This document shows positions 1-7,747 of a stretch of DNA of 10,993 nucleotides, one piece after another; positions within the stretch are counted from its first letter, which is position 1, and every line of letters starts with the position of its first letter. Made by a program: the position numbers and the translations under genes. Under the pieces are notes generated by a model that was not told where the DNA came from, did no database searches, and saw nothing but the letters and a program-made list of their open reading frames with translations. The DNA is taken from the NCBI GenBank assembly GCA_003142355.1, contig PLMF01000082.1:3176-14168 (forward strand), in the 5' to 3' direction. Origin of the DNA: Bryobacterales bacterium. Its GTDB lineage: Bacteria; Acidobacteriota; Terriglobia; Bryobacterales; Bryobacteraceae.

Positions 1-165
1 GCCATCGTCCACATCCAGCTTCAACTCGACGAAGACCCGTGGCAGCGGGCTGAACTGTGGCTCGCCGCCGCGAACTTCCAGTTCCTCAATGCGGCCGAAA
101 TTGATCGCCTGAAAGAGGCGAAGAAGACGCCGTTGGCCGGGCGAGAGATCTGTGACGTGAATCAT
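1..165 (-). CDS. Unrecognised protein, N-terminal part (cut by window edge)
   Basis: An open minus-strand frame starts at the ATG at 165 and continues past position 1, giving the first 55 residues, which begin MIHVTDLSPGQRRLLRLFQ. The visible part has a basic helix-like N-terminus, then a segment rich in Glu, Arg and Gly (GRIEELEVRGGEPQF), then a strand-like stretch (RVFVELKLDVDD). I see no catalytic motif. It starts only 8 bases after the stop of the 174-500 gene, on the same strand, with a G-rich, Shine-Dalgarno-like stretch around that stop, so the two are probably co-transcribed. A plus-strand frame is also open here, but its translation is Arg/Ser-rich and low in complexity, as expected for a shadow. 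I do not recognise the family. Confidence 0.6.
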   Translation of the reverse strand, partial: MIHVTDLSPGQRRLLRLFQAINFGRIEELEVRGGEPQFSPLPRVFVELKLDVDDG

Positions 166-173
166 GGCGCCCG

Positions 174-500
174 TCACTCCCCCATGCCCGCCCGGTTGCG
201 GAACAGAAACTCATCCACGGCGGCGTGCGTCCGTGGCGGTTTCCGCGCTCCTGGCTCGAAGGTCTCTTTTGCGATCGCCCCCTTCAGGTTCCGCAGCAAC
301 CGGACGCGGATTCGGTCCAGGCGCTTCATCAGCGTCCAAACCAGATCGTCGTCAAGGTTATGGATAACTGCGATTCCGCCGATTACGAGGGCGACGTCGT
401 CAAATGCGTCCCGGATGATCGCTTCCTGCCCTGCCGGCATGGCATCGGGCTGGCCTTGGTTTCCGGCGGCTGTTTCGGCTGCCGACAGCGGTGAGTTCAT
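174..500 (-). CDS. Small mostly helical hypothetical protein (108 aa)
   Basis: This minus-strand ORF starts at ATG 500 and stops at 174-176. GGGAG lies about 10 bases before the start. The protein has a polar, probably disordered N-terminus (about residues 1-25), a long acidic-hydrophobic helical stretch (IIRDAFDDVALVIGGIAVIH), then a basic helix (LMKRLDRIRVRLLRNLKGAI), and a polar end. It has no signal peptide, no convincing membrane segment and no cysteines. The overlapping plus-strand frame reads Arg/Ser-rich, so the minus frame is preferred. It is the first of a pair with the 1-165 gene. The TA operon is divergent from it across a 204-bp gap holding two palindromes. The function is unknown. 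Confidence 0.6.
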   Translation of the reverse strand: MNSPLSAAETAAGNQGQPDAMPAGQEAIIRDAFDDVALVIGGIAVIHNLDDDLVWTLMKRLDRIRVRLLRNLKGAIAKETFEPGARKPPRTHAAVDEFLFRNRAGMGE

Positions 501-523
501 GTTTCGTTGGCTCCCGCTGGTAC

Positions 524-541
524 CCGGTGATTGATTACCGG
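524..541. promoter_or_regulatory. Palindrome copy 1 (putative operator)
   Basis: The 18 bases CCGGTGATTGATTACCGG form two 8-base arms around a 2-base centre, with one arm mismatch. The element lies 24 bases before the start of the 174-500 gene. A second, perfect copy sits at 643-660, before the toxin-antitoxin genes. A pair of matching dyads between divergent genes is typical of operator sites. The binding protein is unknown; the DUF433 antitoxin is a candidate because antitoxins often repress their own promoters. Confidence 0.5.
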
Positions 542-642
542 AGGAATGGCCTGAGGCCGTGGCGGTGAAAAGATATACTTGGAAACAAGGCGGATAGCGG
601 CTGAATTAAGATACCTTCATGTCGCTGGAGCGGCCGAAAACC

Positions 643-660
643 CCGGTGATCAATCACCGG
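643..660. promoter_or_regulatory. Palindrome copy 2 (putative operator)
   Basis: CCGGTGATCAATCACCGG is a perfect 8-base inverted repeat around CA. It lies 44 bases before the antitoxin ATG at 705 and shares its left arm and overall design with the copy at 524-541, 119 bases away. A TATACT hexamer at 574-579 between the two copies could be a -10 box, but I see no good -35 element. Function as an operator is inferred from position and symmetry only. Confidence 0.5.
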
Positions 661-704
661 CGGCGGTCCCGTGGACCCTGTTAGACTGGAATCGGCAGGC
701 GGGT

Positions 705-917
705 ATGGATAACGCGTCGGTAATCGTCAGCGATCCCGAGATTCTGGGCGGCACGCCCTGCTTCCGCGGCACGCGCGTTCCGGTCGATTCGCTTATCGAC
801 TACCTCGAAGCTGGTGACACGCTGGACGAATTCCTGGACAACTTCCCTTCGGTCAGTAGGGAAGCCGCCATCGCGGCGCTCGAAGAAGCGAAAACCGTTC
901 TCACGCGTGCGCGATGA
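705..917 (+). CDS. DUF433 family antitoxin (VapB-like)
   Basis: This 70-aa protein begins MDNASVIVSDPEILGGTPCF. It carries the family hallmark near the N-terminus: a short strand, then DPEILGGTPCFRGTRVPV (residues 10-27), followed by a helix-turn-helix-like region (SLIDYLEAGDTLDEFLDNFP) and SREAAIAALEEAK. Family members are usually 70-80 aa DNA-binding antitoxins paired with a PIN-like DUF5615 toxin. The frame is open upstream to 579, but that extension is unlike the family, so the ATG at 705 is chosen, although the Shine-Dalgarno there is weak. The stop overlaps the toxin start as ATGA. The expected role is to neutralise the toxin and repress the operon, possibly through the palindromes upstream. 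Confidence 0.88.
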   Translation: MDNASVIVSDPEILGGTPCFRGTRVPVDSLIDYLEAGDTLDEFLDNFPSVSREAAIAALEEAKTVLTRAR

Positions 918-1243
918 GGGTCCTGATTGACGAAAATCTTCCGCGCAAGCTTGCGAGCTATTTGCAGGGCCACGATTGCCGGACCGTCACGGAATGCGGG
1001 TGGGCGGGCAGGAAGAACGGGGAATTACTGTCTCTGGCGGAGCCGCTATTCGATGTCCTGCTGACGTTGGACAAAAGCGTTCCTTATCAGCAGGACGTAT
1101 CTTCGGGAAGAATCGCGGTTCTGATCGTGCGTGCACGCTCGAACCGAATCCAGGACCTTCTCCCTTCTGTTCCCGAATGCCTCGCCACCCTTGAGCGCAT
1201 CCGGCCAGGGGAAGTCATTCGGGTAGGGAGTATTCACCGCTGA
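914..1243 (+). CDS. DUF5615 PIN-like toxin
   Basis: This 109-aa protein begins MRVLIDENLPRKLASYLQGH, the typical DUF5615 opening with an acidic pair (D6, E7) after the first strand. It continues with the family pattern of GH (residues 19-20), a mid-protein segment ending VLLTLDKSVPYQQ (D53), then a strand (IAVLIVRA) and a C-terminal helix region. DUF5615 proteins have a PIN-like fold and are presumed metal-dependent ribonucleases; activity here is inferred. The length is normal for the family. The ATG overlaps the antitoxin stop by four bases and has no clear Shine-Dalgarno, so translation is probably coupled to the antitoxin. The gene converges on the 1272-2373 gene, with a hairpin between them. 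Confidence 0.85.
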   Translation: MRVLIDENLPRKLASYLQGHDCRTVTECGWAGRKNGELLSLAEPLFDVLLTLDKSVPYQQDVSSGRIAVLIVRARSNRIQDLLPSVPECLATLERIRPGEVIRVGSIHR

Positions 1244-2373
1244 GAAACGCCGGACGTGCCGAACGGCGGTTTCACTTGCCGCACCGCTCCAAGGTCGATG
1301 CGAAGTATCCGGCCATGCCCTCGTAGAACTCCGGCTGTTTGTAATGCTCCGGTAAAGCCTCTTCGGATAAATCCTCGTCGCGGAAGCTTCGCGCCGCCCC
1401 CGAGCACATCGTCGATCAGATCGTGAACGTTAGCGTGAATGTCCCGACCGTCGACATCGAAGTTCACATACCGCTTCTGGTTGCCCGGCCAGCGCACCCG
1501 GATCGACTTGGCGCGCGCAAATTCCAGGTTGTCGCCCGGCTGCGTGGTGAAGACGAGGTTGCGATCCAGCAGACCCTGCAGGTTGTACTGCGCTTCCGGC
1601 AGAGGCACCGGATCCTGGTCCACGTGGAGAACCGCGCGCGCGAAACGCGCCCCCAAATCCGCCCGCACCTTGCTGCCGCCCTCGGCACATATCTCGACTG
1701 TGCCGGCGCTCCTGTCAAAGGCAATCACCACCTCGAAGGCTGGCTTCCAGTCCTTGCGCGCGAGTTCGCCGTCCGCTTCGTAGCCGAGGAGGGTATTCCA
1801 ATAATCGGCGGGGTACGCGAAGAAGTAGTCCAAATGGCCCTGCGCAAAGTGCTCCACTTTGCAGTGCTCGCCCCGGTCCTGCTCCTCCTGATAATACCGG
1901 GACAGAATCCCGCCAAAATTGGCCAGAGTGGAATCCGACGTGTCCGGAGCAATCTTCGGAAGGCCGTTGCGCTTCTCTGTCAGGCTGCGTGGCAGCAACT
2001 CCCAGCGGCCGGCGGTGGTGGCCTCTGTAAACACTGCGGGCTGTTCCAGGAAGGCCGACAGCGCCCGCTCGTAAGGAGTGTGCCGATTAGAGCCCGCAGT
2101 GGCCAGCTCCACGCCACGCTGCTTTGCGATGCGTATCAGGAGCGCGGACCCACGGCGGGCCGCCAAGTCCCAGATGGCGCGAAAATCGCGGCCGACTTCG
2201 CGGCGTTGGGCTTCCGGTAACGCGAGGATTGCCTGGTGGATAGGCTCGATTCTCGTCTCCCTCAGGTCGTGCCAGGGAAGATCGCCCAGCAGACCCTTGG
2301 CTGCAAAATAACTCTGGAGCAGGCGGTTCGGAGCCTGCCGGAGAAAGACTTTCGGCGTGTATCGCGGGCTCAT
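1234..2373 (-). CDS. Hypothetical protein with probable 3' frameshift
   Basis: The chosen start is the ATG at 2373, with GAGG a few bases upstream; a longer frame to 2436 exists but its extra residues look random. The protein begins MSPRYTPKVFLRQAPNRLLQ. Residues 1-120 are largely helical and basic. Residues 160-320 look like an alpha/beta domain with EHFAQGHLDYFFAYPADYW (174-192), a strand-rich stretch, YNLQGLLDRNLVF (263-275) and RYVNFDVDGRDIHANVHDLI (301-320). After about residue 324 the uninterrupted frame turns Arg/Gly-rich with poor GC at third positions, whereas the frame shifted by one base reads as normal protein and stops at 1272. I do not recognise a catalytic motif or family. Its other neighbour is the recombinase cassette, 252 bp away on the same strand. 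Confidence 0.7.
   Translation of the reverse strand: MSPRYTPKVFLRQAPNRLLQSYFAAKGLLGDLPWHDLRETRIEPIHQAILALPEAQRREVGRDFRAIWDLAARRGSALLIRIAKQRGVELATAGSNRHTPYERALSAFLEQPAVFTEATTAGRWELLPRSLTEKRNGLPKIAPDTSDSTLANFGGILSRYYQEEQDRGEHCKVEHFAQGHLDYFFAYPADYWNTLLGYEADGELARKDWKPAFEVVIAFDRSAGTVEICAEGGSKVRADLGARFARAVLHVDQDPVPLPEAQYNLQGLLDRNLVFTTQPGDNLEFARAKSIRVRWPGNQKRYVNFDVDGRDIHANVHDLIDDVLGGGAKLPRRGFIRRGFTGALQTAGVLRGHGRILRIDLGAVRQVKPPFGTSGVSQR
1245..1272. terminator. Putative bidirectional hairpin terminator
   Basis: AAACGCCG (1245-1252) pairs with CGGCGGTTT (1264-1272) with one bulged G and an 11-base loop. It starts 2 bases after the toxin stop. Short A and T runs flank the stem on opposite sides, as expected of a terminator serving convergent genes, but the T tract is only three bases. 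Confidence 0.45.
1272..1401 (-). other. Alternative-frame C-terminus of the preceding gene
   Basis: Removing one C from the five-C run at 1397-1401 would continue the 2373 gene as DVLGAARSFRDEDLSEEA and on through LPEHYKQPEFYEG to a stop at 1272-1274, ending FASTLERCGK. This stretch is acidic and balanced in composition, with mostly G or C at third codon positions, unlike the competing frame. Its stop abuts the hairpin at 1245-1272 and removes the 10-base overlap with the convergent toxin gene. The cause may be a sequencing error, a real mutation or a slippage site. Confidence 0.6.
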
Positions 2374-2480
2374 TGGTGGCCTCACAAAAGAATTACCGGA
2401 CCCCGCCAGCGCTCCCAAGAACGGACCGCCGCGCACGAATTCCCAGGTTCACCGACCACGGAAAGCCGAGCCTGACGAGG

Positions 2481-2505
2481 CCCGCGATAAATCACGTTAC
2501 GCGGG
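2481..2505. repeat. Inverted repeat / hairpin between genes
   Basis: CCCGCG (2481-2486) pairs with CGCGGG (2500-2505), and TAA (2488-2490) with TTA (2497-2499), leaving one bulged A and a 6-base loop. It lies in the 252-bp gap between the HTH gene (stop 2626) and the start at 2373. No T-tract follows on either strand, so it may be an operator for the 2373 gene or a weak terminator of the recombinase cassette. Confidence 0.35.
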
Positions 2506-2625
2506 TCCAAGGCACAGCGTAGCACGGGCGAAGGAAAAGCGAAAGCACGGATTGTTAAATTGTTGTCTGCGGGAGAAATAAAGATCTTTTGCGGAAAGTC
2601 GCCCGGACCGACGATCTATTCATTC

Positions 2626-3057
2626 CTAGTTTAAGCCATTTCGTTGCTTTAACTTACGCCAGGACTCCCGTTGATCGTCCCACACTATCTGATCGGTGAT
2701 GGCCGTGACCTCCGGCACGGTGATCGCGCGTTGGGGGCGTCGCACCGGCGGCAGACGCAGGATCTCGTCCTGAATATCCGGCGCAAGCCGCATCATCTTC
2801 ATCACTTGGCTGACGCGTTCGCGTGTCGTGGCCGTGAGCCGGGCCAGATCGGCAAAGTCGGCGGCCTCGCCGTTCGCGATGGCGTGCTCGAACATTAGGG
2901 CCCGCGCGACGGTGTGGGTGATGCGGGGAAGCTTGGCGCGCAGTTCCAGCGCATCCACGATGGGCAGCGCAGTGGGGTCGGCCGTTTGGCTGCGCTGCCG
3001 CCGCTTCAGTGAGCAACGTACCTCGACGATCTTGCTCATGTCTGAATCTGTTCTCAT
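2626..3057 (-). CDS. ParB/KorB-like helix-turn-helix protein of recombinase cassette
   Basis: This protein of 143 aa starts at ATG 3057, chosen because AGGAGG lies 9 bases before it; a GTG at 3078 would overlap the recombinase stop. Residues 10-25 are basic (SLKRRQR). Residues 68-100 read FADLARLTATTRERVSQVMK followed by MMRLAPDIQDEIL, a helix-turn-helix of the kind seen in ParB/KorB DNA-binding domains. The tail (WDDQRESWRKLKQRNGLN) is basic and Trp-containing. It starts 13 bases after the recombinase stop and is last in the cassette. Small HTH proteins of this sort commonly follow DUF2924-linked serine recombinases. A role as regulator or recombination accessory factor is inferred and unproven. 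Confidence 0.75.
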   Translation of the reverse strand: MRTDSDMSKIVEVRCSLKRRQRSQTADPTALPIVDALELRAKLPRITHTVARALMFEHAIANGEAADFADLARLTATTRERVSQVMKMMRLAPDIQDEILRLPPVRRPQRAITVPEVTAITDQIVWDDQRESWRKLKQRNGLN

Positions 3058-3070
3058 AGTCCCTCGCCTC

Positions 3071-4644
<1,574 letters not shown>

Positions 4645-4648
<4 letters not shown>

Positions 4649-5199
4649 CGCGATTTCTCCTTCCGGACGATGCTGCGATCGTTTGCGAGCCCGAAAAACG
4701 CGAACCCGTTCCACTTGGCCCCCGTGATTTCGTGGGCTACCGCGCTCAACGAACTGAAGACTCGCCCGTCATACTCGAAGCCGGAGTAGAGCACCTTCAC
4801 GACGATCGTCTGACCCTTGTAATCGCGGGCTAGAAGGCTGCCTGGCAGGGGCAACCGCGAGTCGTGGCCGCTGCGGAGCGTTGTTGTCACCGTGAGGTCG
4901 ATGGGCAACCCAGTCCGGCGTCGTCGTATGTTCTCCGACATGCGGCGATCGAGAGCGGAATCGCGGGCGAGCGCCAGCGCAAACTGCTGGGCCTCTTCGC
5001 TCAACGGCGGGGTCGAGGCGGATTGCAGACGGCGCGCAATCTGCCAGAAGAGGAATTGGCGGTGGCACGATTTCGCCTCCTCGCCGAAGGTCTCCAGATG
5101 CCACCGCCGCAACTCGGGGACGGTCATCTGTCTGAGCTGATCAATCTGTGCACGTAGATCCTTGCCTTTTGTGGTTCGCATGGTTTGTCTACTGTGCAT
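4645..5199 (-). CDS. DUF2924 family protein
   Basis: The protein is 184 aa from ATG 5199, or 178 aa from ATG 5181. The 5199 start has GAAGAG upstream and overlaps the preceding small gene by 11 bases; the 5181 start lies 7 bases after that gene's stop. It shows the DUF2924 pattern: an N-terminal helix (DLRAQIDQLRQMTVPELRRW), a middle helical part (QFLFWQIARRLQ), a basic linker, and the conserved C-terminal block with LPGSLLARDYKGQTIVVKVL (117-136), GFEYDGRVFSSLSAVAHEIT (140-159) and KWNGFAFFGL (162-171). The biochemical role is unknown. The family is known chiefly from its position immediately upstream of large serine recombinases, as here with a 4-base overlap, and may act as a DNA-binding accessory protein. 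Confidence 0.88.
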
Positions 5200-5353
5200 G
5201 AGGGCTCTTCGTGCGTTCGTTATCAAGCTCTCCGTTGACGGGCTTCGATGCTGTTTCAAGCCGGTTTGCGGCGAGGTATCGGCGATGCGCGGCCGCAAGC
5301 AATTTGGCAACCGTGGCGATGGCGTCGCTGGTGATGGGGTCCGATTCGATCAT
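5189..5353 (-). CDS. Short first gene of recombinase cassette (54 aa)
   Basis: ATG 5353 to TAG 5189-5191 encodes 54 residues: MIESDPITSDAIATVAKLLA, then AAHRRYLAANRLETASKPV and a polar tail ending SPHAQ. GGAG lies 10 bases before the ATG. The sequence is a plausible soluble protein with one amphipathic helix (about residues 8-36). It has balanced composition and codons unlike random sequence, and it overlaps or nearly abuts the DUF2924 start, which suggests coupled translation. It is short enough to be missed by automatic gene callers. I infer that it belongs to the recombinase cassette; its function is unknown. Confidence 0.65.
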   Translation of the reverse strand: MIESDPITSDAIATVAKLLAAAHRRYLAANRLETASKPVNGELDNERTKSPHAQ

Positions 5354-5849
5354 TCGTTCCGCTCTCCGGCGGGCGTGCCGGTTGGAAACGAACGGCTGTG
5401 GGTGTCGGGATCAGCGCAGTGGAATTCCGTCATGGTTGCCGGGTGAACCGACACCCACAACGGTTTCCGCTTTGCGGCCTGCCCGCTGTCTGGTGTATTG
5501 GAGTGAGTGCGCTCCGGTAATAGATACTCCCCAAGGTTCGAAAATGTGCAATCTTGGTGGCCGGAGGCTCAGGTTTCGGCCTGGGCGCGCCGTATGACAC
5601 GGCACCTGCGGGCGGACCGCTGGCAATCGTATCGAGCCGAGGAGCATCAACCGGACCGCAGCAGTTCCTCAATGCCTCCGCTACCGGCTAACGCACACAA
5701 CCATCATGGCGGTACACGAGGATCTGAAACATTTTAATCTCTTCTTGTACTTGTGATAAAGGGACAGCATCACACGTATTTCGCAACAGCGATTTTGGTT
5801 CCGCCGCTTCTTAGCGTTCATCCGGCGACGCGGCAGACAGGAAGCGAAG
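5354..5849. other. Divergent intergenic region, no convincing gene
   Basis: This 496-bp gap separates the minus-strand recombinase cassette from the plus-strand HEPN gene. Minus-strand frames of about 80 codons exist (5411-5672), but they overlap one another in different frames, lack good start signals and read as low-complexity Arg/Pro/Gly protein. Besides the 12-bp inverted repeat, it contains an AT-rich stretch at 5721-5760 that could hold the HEPN-SIR2 promoter, without a clear -35/-10 pair, and a TAAAGGGACA motif at 5757-5766 that recurs at 10248. Confidence 0.5.
5397..5459. repeat. 12-bp inverted repeat upstream of recombinase cassette
   Basis: TGTGGGTGTCGG (5397-5408) is the exact reverse complement of CCGACACCCACA (5448-5459), with 39 bases between. 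It lies 44 bases 5' of the start of the cassette's first gene. It could be an operator bound by the HTH or DUF2924 protein, or an attachment-type site of the recombinase, whose sites are usually 40-60 bp and imperfectly symmetric. Neither reading is proven. Confidence 0.5.
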
Positions 5850-6602
5850 ATGGACATAACGATGCCCGCCACTTTTCCCGAAGTGGATTTCCGGGCCTTC
5901 GGCCTTGCCGCGACCGCCTTCTTTCCAGGCGTCATCAGTGACGAAGCCCTGTTCGATCCACAAGAGAAGCGGCGCCACTTCGATTGGTCGTGGCAGGCGG
6001 TGCGCTACCGTTACCGGAGCTGCGCCGAGTGCAATGACGAGTTCAAGGCACTGCTCGCCGGGGCCAGCGAGAGGTGGAAAGCGGGTTGGGGTGATGAGGA
6101 ACTAACGTATAGGCTGGAACGCTGCATCTACCAGTTCTTCACAAGCGGCCTTTCGGTCTTCGACAGCTTTGCTTTTTGCTTATATTTCTACGGCAACGCA
6201 CTGGAGCCGAGCCGATTCCCTGAGGCTGCTAATCCGCGCGCCGTCACGCGGAACGCCACTGCCAAAGCGTTCACGGCTGCTTTCCCGCAAGCGGCGATCA
6301 CCAGCCTGCTCGCTGGCCTTTCCAGGGATTCACGTTTCAACACCATTGATATTGTGCGCAACCTGATAGGACACCGGATCAGCGGCAGGCGAAGCGTTCG
6401 TGCATCAAGCACGATGGCCGCCGATGGCACGCAGACGCACTGGCGCGAGGAAACATGGCATCTCCCAGGCGCCGCCGGGGTGCTGGTTTTCGATGGGGAA
6501 TTGCTACAGCGCCATTTGGATGACATCACCAGCCTCCTACTGCCGCTCACGTCGGCCGCGCGTCAGTTCGCTGAATCCGAAAAATCAGCACGGAGGGTCT
6601 GA
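5850..6602 (+). CDS. HEPN-domain protein, putative RNase partner of SIR2
   Basis: This 250-aa protein starts at ATG 5850, preceded by AGGAAG; a second ATG at 5862 is less well placed. A helical core includes RCIYQFFTSGLSVFDSFAFC (91-110) and DIVRNLIGHR (167-176). The latter holds R170-N-x3-H175, the RNxxxH active-site signature of HEPN ribonucleases. CAEC at 58-61 is an extra cysteine pair. A polar C-terminal part (190-250) follows. HEPN proteins often act as metal-independent RNases or as companions of nucleotidyltransferases and other effectors in toxin-antitoxin and phage-abortive systems. The gene lies 14 bases before a SIR2-like gene on the same strand, so the two almost surely form an operon. 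The overall sequence looks like no HEPN subfamily I can name with certainty. The RNase function is inferred from the motif alone. Confidence 0.72.
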   Translation: MDITMPATFPEVDFRAFGLAATAFFPGVISDEALFDPQEKRRHFDWSWQAVRYRYRSCAECNDEFKALLAGASERWKAGWGDEELTYRLERCIYQFFTSGLSVFDSFAFCLYFYGNALEPSRFPEAANPRAVTRNATAKAFTAAFPQAAITSLLAGLSRDSRFNTIDIVRNLIGHRISGRRSVRASSTMAADGTQTHWREETWHLPGAAGVLVFDGELLQRHLDDITSLLLPLTSAARQFAESEKSARRV

Positions 6603-6616
6603 GTGGAGCTGAAACT

Positions 6617-7624
6617 GTGACCACCACGCCAGGTTTGGACATCGGGCTCTTCAGTAAGCGCACTATCCTGACCGGAGCAGGCTGGACGCGAAACTGGGGC
6701 GGCCAGTTGGCTAACGAAATATGGCAGGTTCTGATGAGTAACCGTGCAATACAGGACCGCCTTTCGGTTCGTGAGCTGCTGCTCCAAGAGGGCTCTTCCG
6801 AGGCCGTTCTCGGCATGTTACAGACTGAGCCGTTCATTGCCGCAGATCGCCAGGCATTCGAACGCGCGCTGATGGACGCATTCGTCGCCATGGACTCCGA
6901 GATCGCGCGTCCGGATCACGACGCTTGGATCAACATCTACAAAGTCCAGAACCTGCTTTTTCGCTTCTGGGGACAACGGGGAGACCGGGTGAATGCCGGC
7001 TACATGTTCACTCTCAATCAGGATCTCTGGCCGGAACGGCACCTCTATAACCAGCATGTGGCGGGTGCCGCGGCGCCAACACTTCCCGGATTGCAGTGCC
7101 GCCCGAATCAAAGGCTCTTCACAACAGATCTCGGCGGTTACTGTGACGCCTTCATGATGCAGCCGCTCCCATCCGTATCGGCAGGATTGCCGTTGGGTGG
7201 CGCCTTCAACATCATCAAACTGCACGGCTCGTTTAACTGGCGCACACCGGACGGACGGAATGCGATGATTGTTGGCACCGAGAAAACGGCGCAGATCGCA
7301 GCCTTCCCATTGCTGACGATCTACTGGCAGATCTTCAGGACCGTGCTACAGGCCGGGGATGTGCGTTTGATGATCGTTGGCTACGGTTTCGGGGACGAGC
7401 ACGTCAACGCTGTAATGGCCGACGCGGTCGAGAACCACGGACTCCGCATATTTATCTGGGACACGGCTCCCGCCCTGATGGATCGCGTGCGGGCGGCACC
7501 GCATGGTGCGCAGATCTGGAAAGGCGTGCTGAGCACAGCGTCCCGGCCGATGATCGAGGTGTTCCCAAGCAACCAGGCAGAAACGGCAGAGTACCGACGT
7601 GTCCTTGAAACGATGTTTGGATAG
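6617..7624 (+). CDS. SIR2-like NAD+-binding protein (SIR2_2 type)
   Basis: This 335-aa protein starts at GTG 6617, with GGAG 8 bases upstream. It is a Rossmann-type SIR2-like domain: TILTGAGWTRNWGG (16-29) is the NAD-binding GAG loop; FTLNQD (131-136) matches the T-x-N-x-D motif that contains the catalytic-type Asn (N134); NIIKLHGSFNW (198-208) contains the candidate catalytic His (H203); and MIVGYGFGDEHVN (252-264) is the C-terminal nucleotide-binding motif. The length suits a stand-alone SIR2 effector. No zinc cysteines typical of deacetylase sirtuins are seen, which favours the NAD+-hydrolase branch found in anti-phage systems such as Thoeris ThsA, DSR and short-Argonaute partners. Its activity and the role of the HEPN partner are inferred. 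Confidence 0.88.
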   Translation: MTTTPGLDIGLFSKRTILTGAGWTRNWGGQLANEIWQVLMSNRAIQDRLSVRELLLQEGSSEAVLGMLQTEPFIAADRQAFERALMDAFVAMDSEIARPDHDAWINIYKVQNLLFRFWGQRGDRVNAGYMFTLNQDLWPERHLYNQHVAGAAAPTLPGLQCRPNQRLFTTDLGGYCDAFMMQPLPSVSAGLPLGGAFNIIKLHGSFNWRTPDGRNAMIVGTEKTAQIAAFPLLTIYWQIFRTVLQAGDVRLMIVGYGFGDEHVNAVMADAVENHGLRIFIWDTAPALMDRVRAAPHGAQIWKGVLSTASRPMIEVFPSNQAETAEYRRVLETMFG

Positions 7625-7747
7625 CGGCCTGCGATCTGACCCCGCGAACGGGCGCGCTCCCTCACCAACCTTACATGCGACCGCGGCAGTAAACGACTTC
7701 GAACTTCATACCAACGCCGTTCGCGAGGCGTTACGATAAACGCTCTC

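Noticed and set aside
1..534. A plus-strand frame open from the window start to 534
   Set aside because: Its translation past about residue 50 is Arg/Ser-rich and irregular, while the minus strand holds two well-formed small genes with start signals.
579..704. N-terminal extension of the DUF433 antitoxin from a TTG at 579
   Set aside because: The added 42 residues are unlike the family and span the perfect palindrome; the ATG at 705 gives the normal family length.
1423..2220. A 265-codon plus-strand frame
   Set aside because: It lies wholly opposite the minus-strand gene at 2373, whose translation has a far more protein-like composition and a good ribosome binding site.
5411..5672. Two overlapping minus-strand frames of about 80 codons
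   Set aside because: They conflict in frame, lack ribosome binding sites and have low-complexity translations.
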